Assembly (NCBI RefSeq): GCF_016236915.1
Contig: NZ_JAEHOK010000024.1
Location: forward strand, 1-49,813
Length of the DNA: 49,813 nucleotides
Source: Salegentibacter maritimus
Lineage (GTDB): Bacteria > Bacteroidota > Bacteroidia > Flavobacteriales > Flavobacteriaceae
Reading direction: 5' to 3'
Shown here: positions 45,676 through 49,813 of the stretch, piece by piece
How positions within the stretch are numbered: position 1 is the stretch's first letter
How the letters are laid out: every line of letters begins with the position of its first letter
The notes under the pieces: generated by a model
The model's database searches: none
Seen by the model: the letters and a program-made list of their open reading frames with translations, nothing else
Told to the model about the DNA's origin: nothing
Program-made: the position numbers and the translations under genes

Positions 45676-46248
45676 TTAATTAGTTTTATCATTCAAGTCC
45701 TGTTGAACTTTCTTTACCAGCCTTTTCAACCTTTTCAATCTATTATCATATTCTTTTAAGGAAATATCTAAATCATCACAAATTTCGGATCTCTTGGATT
45801 CTTCATAATATCTTCCTTTAAAAATTTGAAATAAATCTACATCGTCGGTAAGTCTTTCTTCAACGATACTTACAATTTTCTTCATATCTATCTTTTCATC
45901 TAATTTAAACTCAGATTTTAAAGTATAGTAATAATCTTCCTCTGGTGTTGATGGTGTTTTATCATAATGATAAAACCCTGTATTCTTAGCATTAGAAATT
46001 AATTGTCGAACAAGGTTATATTTCAAATATTTTATAAGATCAGGATTTCTTGAAGGATCGAACTTATTAGGTTCATTTAGGTAGCGGGTAATAGCTTCCA
46101 TAGAAAAATCATATGCTAATTCTTTTCTAGATTTAGCCATAGATAAATTTTCGTCCCCTATCAAAACATACGAGTATGCCATCAATACTTTGATAACTTT
46201 TTCCCAGTCCACATTTTCATAATCTGATGTGATCTTAAACTCTTCCAA
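45676..46248 (-). CDS. Sigma-factor-like HTH protein
   Basis: 190 residues, start TTG at 46248. The first half (MEAITRYLNEPNKFDPSRNP, DLIKYLKYNLVRQLISNAKN) resembles region 2 of small sigma-70-like factors. The C-terminal part (FKGRYYEESKRSEICDDLDI, KEYDNRLKRLKRLVKKV) resembles a region 4 HTH. It could be an alternative sigma factor or a phage-like regulator. Being divergent from the ubiquitin-like operon, with a 120-bp gap, it may control both sides. Confidence 0.55.
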   Translation of the reverse strand: MEEFKITSDYENVDWEKVIKVLMAYSYVLIGDENLSMAKSRKELAYDFSMEAITRYLNEPNKFDPSRNPDLIKYLKYNLVRQLISNAKNTGFYHYDKTPSTPEEDYYYTLKSEFKLDEKIDMKKIVSIVEERLTDDVDLFQIFKGRYYEESKRSEICDDLDISLKEYDNRLKRLKRLVKKVQQDLNDKTN

Positions 46249-46282
46249 TTGACTTTCTACTTATAGATGCTAATTAATTAAA

Positions 46283-46310
46283 AAAAATTGCCATTACGAT
46301 GGCAATTTTT
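46283..46310. promoter_or_regulatory. 12-bp hairpin in the divergent intergenic region
   Basis: AAAAATTGCCAT (46283-46294), loop TACG, then ATGGCAATTTTT (46299-46310). It has terminator shape in both directions although the flanking genes diverge, so it would sit in a 5' leader; attenuation or operator function is possible. Confidence 0.5.
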
Positions 46311-46368
46311 AAAAAGCCATCAGCATATATAGTTGTAAAGCTATAAATATTAATTCAAATCGTGAAAA

Positions 46369-46494
46369 ATGGCTAAAGATTCTGAAGGTAGAAAGTATAA
46401 TAGAATACCCGGGTATTCCAAAAAAGTTAATGGGAAAACTATAAAAGTTAAGCCCCATGTTAGGAGTAACAGAAAAGACTCAAAATGTAAATAA
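46369..46494 (+). CDS. 41-residue basic protein upstream of the ubiquitin-like gene
   Basis: The ATG at 46369 opens a 41-codon frame ending TAA at 46492, 25 bases before the ubiquitin-like gene. The product begins MAKDSEGRKYNRIPGYSKKV and ends IKVKPHVRSNRKDSKCK; it has 14 Lys or Arg. The motif GYSKKVNGKTIKVKPHVRS looks like real protein rather than chance sequence. Because it heads the operon of a ubiquitin-like system it may be a substrate or cofactor. No family is assigned. Confidence 0.6.
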   Translation: MAKDSEGRKYNRIPGYSKKVNGKTIKVKPHVRSNRKDSKCK

Positions 46495-46519
46495 TTATTA
46501 ATCATTAAAATTTTTAAGA

Positions 46520-46753
46520 ATGCACAAGAAATTTGAATTTTTTATCGATAAAGAAAATTTCGATACTGAAGAACCCCAATTAACCGTAAAACAAATACTT
46601 GTTGATTATGGTAAGTTTAATCCAGCAGAGAATGTTTTAGTTTTAAAAGATAAGAACGATCTCAAGGAGTTAAATGATCTTGAAGAGATTATAGAAATGA
46701 AAAATGGTATGCATTTTACCGTTTTTAGTAAAAAACCTAATCCAGTTTCTTGA
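46520..46753 (+). CDS. Ubiquitin-like protein (multiubiquitin-type beta-grasp)
   Basis: 77 residues: a beta hairpin (KFEFFIDKENFDTEE), a helix (TVKQILVDYG), strands (NVLVLKDKND) and a final strand (GMHFTVFSKK). This matches one repeat of the bacterial multiubiquitin family. The tail ends PNPVS, not in Gly-Gly, so activation would need processing or a different C-terminal chemistry. The stop overlaps the next start as TGATGA at 46751-46755. The neighbouring E2-like and JAB-E1 genes make this a complete ubiquitin-like set. Confidence 0.8.
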   Translation: MHKKFEFFIDKENFDTEEPQLTVKQILVDYGKFNPAENVLVLKDKNDLKELNDLEEIIEMKNGMHFTVFSKKPNPVS

Positions 46754-47130
46754 TGAAATATGGAACAGAACGCTTAATTGATGATTTACAAGCTCTTGGT
46801 TATAAAGTTGTTCCAGTAGTAGCGAATAATGGTAAAAAGTTTGTTCAAATCGACAAATATGAGGTAAAGGTTGGGCAATTTAAAGGGCGGGTTATTGATC
46901 TTGCAATTCCTGCCCCTAACCAATATCCTAGAAGCGTTGGCCCTAGTATCCATGTCAAATCTGACCCAATGCTTTTGGATAAAAAAGATACAATTAAGGG
47001 CACAAGAAACATTATAAACAGTCCACTGGGCGAACCATGGAGATATTGGAGTTTTAGATTTAATCTAAATGCTCAAGATCCTACAAAAGATTTAATATCA
47101 CAAATAAATGGAATATTCAAAAATATTTGA
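46753..47130 (+). CDS. E2-like protein (prokaryotic E2 family E type), cysteine-free
   Basis: 125 residues. The ATG at 46753 overlaps the ubiquitin-like stop; the frame also allows a TTG one codon earlier. The order of segments fits the UBC-like fold: helix TERLIDDLQALGY, strands KFVQIDKYEVKVGQFKGRVID, then APNQYPRSVGPSIHVKSD, and LGEPWRYWSFRFN with a closing helix. No cysteine occurs anywhere. APN at 54-56 stands where E2s have HPN, and Ser61, Ser65 or Ser70 lie near the place of the usual active-site Cys. Its end overlaps the JAB-E1 start by 23 bases. Confidence 0.75.
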   Translation: MKYGTERLIDDLQALGYKVVPVVANNGKKFVQIDKYEVKVGQFKGRVIDLAIPAPNQYPRSVGPSIHVKSDPMLLDKKDTIKGTRNIINSPLGEPWRYWSFRFNLNAQDPTKDLISQINGIFKNI

Positions 47131-48490
47131 TCGCAAATCATTCAGTACGGTTATCCCGGAATCAGTAAATGATGATTTGAAGAAAGTTTTAATAAGAGAA
47201 GATGGTCAGGAAGATTTATTATTTGCTTTATGGGCACCATCTATAGGTGAAAATAGATATACTGCTGTAATTAATGAGATTATCTTTCCAGAAGATGGCG
47301 ATAGAAATATTCACGGAAATGCAAGTTATAATTACCAATATCTTCTTCGTGTATGCAAAATAGCCTTGAAGAAGGGGATGGGAATAGCACTTTTGCATAG
47401 TCATCCTTATCCAGGATGGCAAAACATGAGTTTTGATGATATAAACACGGAAAATAAGACCTTTATCAATGCTTTTTCTACAACAGAATTACCTTTCGTG
47501 GGGTTGACTGTTGGAAATGATGGATACTGGAGTTCTAGAGTTTGGTATTATCATAAGGAAGAAATCCAAATGAAGTGGTCTAATTCTGTTCGAATTAGTG
47601 GAGACAGATTGCAGGTATATTTTAATGATAATTTAATCCCTCCAGATAAACCTAGCAAGAAAACTATTAGAACTGTAAATGTTTGGGGAGAAGAAACACA
47701 CAAGAATATTTCGAGATTAAGAATTGGAATAGTTGGTCTTGGAAGTGTAGGGTCAGTTGTCGCTGAAATGCTTGCCCGAATGGGGATTTCTAGCTTTACT
47801 TTAATCGATTATGATACAATTAAAGAACATAATTTAGATAGATTAGCTGGGGCTTTTAAGACTGATATTGGTAGCTTGAAAGTTGACGTAATTAGAGAGC
47901 ATATTCTTAAAGCCGGAACTTCTAATAAAATTACTGTAGACATATCTGACAAAAAACTGAATGAAGAGGAAGCTTATAGAAAGGCTTTGGATTGTGATAT
48001 AGTTTTTTCGTGTGTTGATAAGCCTTGGGGGAGATACATTTTAAACCACATTGCCTTTTCTCATTTAATACCAATTATTGATGGTGGCATTTTAATTGAA
48101 TTTGGAGACAAAAGGAAACTGAATTTCGCAGATTGGACGGTTCATACAATTTCACCCGGGAAACCTTGCTTACAATGTTTAAATGCTTTCAACATTTCCG
48201 ACGTTGAATTAGAAAAAGATGGATTATTAGAAGATCCTGAATATTTATCTGGTTTACCGGATAACCACTATTTGAAGAGTAGGGAAAACATTTCTCCGTT
48301 TAGTTACAATCTTGCTTCCTTAGAAGTTTTACACTTTATGGCTCTAGTAGCAAATGTTGTTGATCCTAGTAATTATGGAGAGCAGAAATTTAGATTCAAA
48401 CACGGATTTTTAAGCAGGAACTTTGATATAAATTGTGATTCAAATTGTGATTATTTACTAAATATTGGAATGGCAGGGTCTGTAAATTAA
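47108..48490 (+). CDS. JAB deubiquitinase-like - E1 (ThiF-type) fusion protein
   Basis: 460 residues. The N-terminal JAB/MPN domain has Glu57, H97-x-H99, Ser108 and Asp111 (LLHSHPYPGWQNMSFDD), the zinc protease set that trims or removes ubiquitin-like proteins. The E1 domain begins near 203: RIGIVGLGSVGSVVAEML (ATP loop), LIDYDTIKEHNLDRL, then a likely active-site region VFSCVDKPWGR (Cys302). Zinc ligands are C354-x2-C357 and C443-x3-C447. The last four residues (GSVN) and the stop fall in the end of the IS256 element at 48476, so the native C-terminus may be a little different. Confidence 0.88.
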   Translation: MEYSKIFDRKSFSTVIPESVNDDLKKVLIREDGQEDLLFALWAPSIGENRYTAVINEIIFPEDGDRNIHGNASYNYQYLLRVCKIALKKGMGIALLHSHPYPGWQNMSFDDINTENKTFINAFSTTELPFVGLTVGNDGYWSSRVWYYHKEEIQMKWSNSVRISGDRLQVYFNDNLIPPDKPSKKTIRTVNVWGEETHKNISRLRIGIVGLGSVGSVVAEMLARMGISSFTLIDYDTIKEHNLDRLAGAFKTDIGSLKVDVIREHILKAGTSNKITVDISDKKLNEEEAYRKALDCDIVFSCVDKPWGRYILNHIAFSHLIPIIDGGILIEFGDKRKLNFADWTVHTISPGKPCLQCLNAFNISDVELEKDGLLEDPEYLSGLPDNHYLKSRENISPFSYNLASLEVLHFMALVANVVDPSNYGEQKFRFKHGFLSRNFDINCDSNCDYLLNIGMAGSVN

Positions 48491-49752
48491 ACTCTGTCTG
48501 ATGTTTCAATTCCTCTGGGGCTAGCCCCAGAGGAATTGGCGTTTATGTCCAGCGGTATCCGGTCTCCAAATTTAATATAAAATTGCTGAATCGTAAGGCT
48601 CCAATTATGCAAAGGAGCGGTCCATTTCTTCTCAATGTTTCGTGTGGCCAGGTAGACTAGCTTTAGCAGCGACATATCAGTGGTGAAAGCACCCTTGGTT
48701 TTGGTAACTTTCCGGATTTGCCGATGGAAGCCCTCTACGGCATTAGTGGTGTAAATAATCTTCCTAATGGGTTCTGTATACTCAAAATACTGGGATAGCT
48801 GTTCCCAGTTACGCTGCCAACTTTCAATAACTACAGGATATTTATTACCCCATTTCCCTTCCAGGTTCAATAGCTCATCTTCGGCTACATCTTTAGTGAC
48901 AGCCCTATAGACCTTTTTCAGGTCTTTCATAAACTCTTTTTGATCTTTAGAGGCAATATACTTCAATGAATTACGGATTTGGTGTACAATACAAAGCTGA
49001 ACCTGAGCCTTTGGATAAACGCTTAAGATGGCTTGTGTAAAGCCTTTGAGATTATCTGTACAGGCTATTAAGATATCCTGTAATCCACGGTTATGAAGGT
49101 CGGTTAAAACCTGTAGCCAGAAATTAGCACCTTCGCTCTCAGAGATATACATCCCCAGGATTTCCTTTTTCCCTTCTTTGGTAATACCCAGGATGTTATA
49201 AAGTGCTTTGTGGGCAATCTTTCCATCCACTTTAACTTTATAATGCATGGCATCAAGCCAAACAATACAGTAAAGGGGTTCTAAAGGACGACTTTGCCAG
49301 GCTTTGATATCAGGAATGATCTGATCGGTGATCTGGCTTAAAACCGTATGGGAAATATCGGTATCGTACATTTCTTTGATATGACCCGAGATGTCACGGT
49401 AGCTCATTCCAAGTCCATAAAGACCGATAATTTTTTCTGAAAGATTATCAGCCAGAATCGTCTGTCGCTTTTTAACCAGTTCCGGTTGGAAGCTACTTTG
49501 ACGGTCTTCAGGGGTTTCAATGTCAAAAGAGCCAAAGCCACTTTTAAGCTTTTTCTTTCCCTTGCCATTGCGTTTATTCCCTTTGGAGCGTTCATCACTA
49601 CTTAGATGAGAGTCCATCTCTGCCTGAAGGGCCTTCTCAATAACGTTCTTGAGCATCGGTGCAAAAGCACCGTCTGCACCAAAAAGGCTTTTGCCTGACA
49701 TGAACTGGTCAAGCACCTTTTTCTCGAATTCTTGTTGTTCTTTTGTTGCCAT
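48487..49752 (-). CDS. IS256-family transposase (intact)
   Basis: 421 residues, start ATG at 49752. N-terminal region LEKAL-type helix (LKNVIEKALQAEMDSHLSSD), GNKRNGKGKK, then the DDE core: LDAMHYKVKVDGK (first Asp), IACTDNLKGF (second Asp), LCIVHQIRNSL, and TTNAVEGFHRQIRKVTKTKG with the final Glu. Full length for the family. The stop TTA at 48487-48489 overlaps the JAB-E1 stop by a few bases in convergent orientation. It shares clear similarity with the deleted copy at 42441. Confidence 0.95.
   Translation of the reverse strand: MATKEQQEFEKKVLDQFMSGKSLFGADGAFAPMLKNVIEKALQAEMDSHLSSDERSKGNKRNGKGKKKLKSGFGSFDIETPEDRQSSFQPELVKKRQTILADNLSEKIIGLYGLGMSYRDISGHIKEMYDTDISHTVLSQITDQIIPDIKAWQSRPLEPLYCIVWLDAMHYKVKVDGKIAHKALYNILGITKEGKKEILGMYISESEGANFWLQVLTDLHNRGLQDILIACTDNLKGFTQAILSVYPKAQVQLCIVHQIRNSLKYIASKDQKEFMKDLKKVYRAVTKDVAEDELLNLEGKWGNKYPVVIESWQRNWEQLSQYFEYTEPIRKIIYTTNAVEGFHRQIRKVTKTKGAFTTDMSLLKLVYLATRNIEKKWTAPLHNWSLTIQQFYIKFGDRIPLDINANSSGASPRGIETSDRV
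48507..48538. repeat. 32-bp perfect palindrome inside the IS256 left end
   Basis: The half-site CAATTCCTCTGGGGCT is followed directly by its exact reverse complement. It lies within the last codons of the transposase gene, close to the terminal inverted repeat. No T-run follows it. Confidence 0.75.
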
Positions 49753-49813
49753 AATTCTGTATGAATGAAATTAATAAATAATTCAATTCAGACAGAGTTT
49801 ATTTTACACTCTC

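Larger units (their letters stand above)
48476..49813. mobile_element. IS256-family insertion sequence at window end, apparently intact
   Basis: Left end GGGTCTGTAAAT then TAAACTCTGTCTGA (48476-48501); right end, read inward from 49813, GAGAGTGTAAAA then TAAACTCTGTCTGA (49788-49813). They match at 22 of 26 bases. The span of 1338 bp is normal for the family. The window ends exactly at the right terminus, so the target duplication cannot be checked. It differs in end sequence from the element at 42387. Confidence 0.8.

Noticed and set aside
46520-48490. Type II CBASS operon
   Set aside because: E1, E2 and JAB functions are present, but there is no cyclic-nucleotide synthase or effector gene, and a ubiquitin-like gene is present, which CBASS lacks.
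18245-49813. CRISPR array
   Set aside because: No regularly spaced short direct repeats with unique spacers were seen on reading, and no cas gene is present.

Overview
The window looks like a chromosome segment of a marine-type Flavobacteriaceae bacterium (Bacteroidota). It is AT-rich. It encodes a T9SS C-terminal sorting domain, a folK-deoxynucleoside kinase fusion, a GH3-family protein and many TTG starts, and the tRNA promoter fits the Bacteroidota pattern TTTG-N18-TAnnTTTG. I cannot name the genus from sequence alone.

Positions 1-17449 are mostly housekeeping genes: the end of a secreted MBG/HYR-repeat adhesin, an outer-membrane barrel, a GH3-like enzyme, a DUF2797 protein, an AsmA-like protein, a queuosine-precursor transporter, folK-dNK, a TrmH/SpoU methyltransferase, an ABC exporter, a ModF-like tandem ATPase and mutS. 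A single-domain Y1 transposase with REP-like hairpins (12781-13467) interrupts this stretch. tRNA-Gly(GCC) and tRNA-Leu(TAA) with their own promoter and terminator (17605-17903) mark the boundary.

Positions 18245-40866 form a defence island directly behind tRNA-Leu. A long tightly packed operon (19557-36519) encodes HsdM1, a DUF262 protein, HsdM2, HsdS, a small protein, a GIY-YIG-like protein, a PD-(D/E)XK-like protein, an unknown protein, a HARE-HTH/GIY-YIG protein, and a very large DEDDh exonuclease-RecQ-like-UvrD-like helicase that is split by a frame change near 32640-32696. After a gap with two 24-bp perfect palindromes comes a second operon: an HTH regulator, an AbiEii-like nucleotidyltransferase and HsdR. 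So the restriction subunit is transcribed apart from the methylase and specificity subunits, behind a probable autoregulated operator. The nuclease and helicase block between hsdS and hsdR matches no named defence system I know and is my main candidate for an undescribed system.

Positions 41047-49813 are a second accessory zone. Two direct copies of a ~110-bp repeat (41581 and 44817) bracket a Shedu (SduA, DUF4263) gene and a membrane-protein gene, like a cassette. An IS256-family element with a perfect 8-bp target duplication sits exactly at the sduA stop codon; its transposase carries an internal deletion. Further right are a DUF4065/Panacea-like gene and a sigma-like HTH gene on the minus strand. 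Divergent from them is a ubiquitin-like operon: a 41-residue basic protein, a ubiquitin-like protein, an E2-like protein with no cysteine, and a JAB-E1 fusion. A second, intact IS256-family element ends the window and supplies the last codons of the E1 gene.
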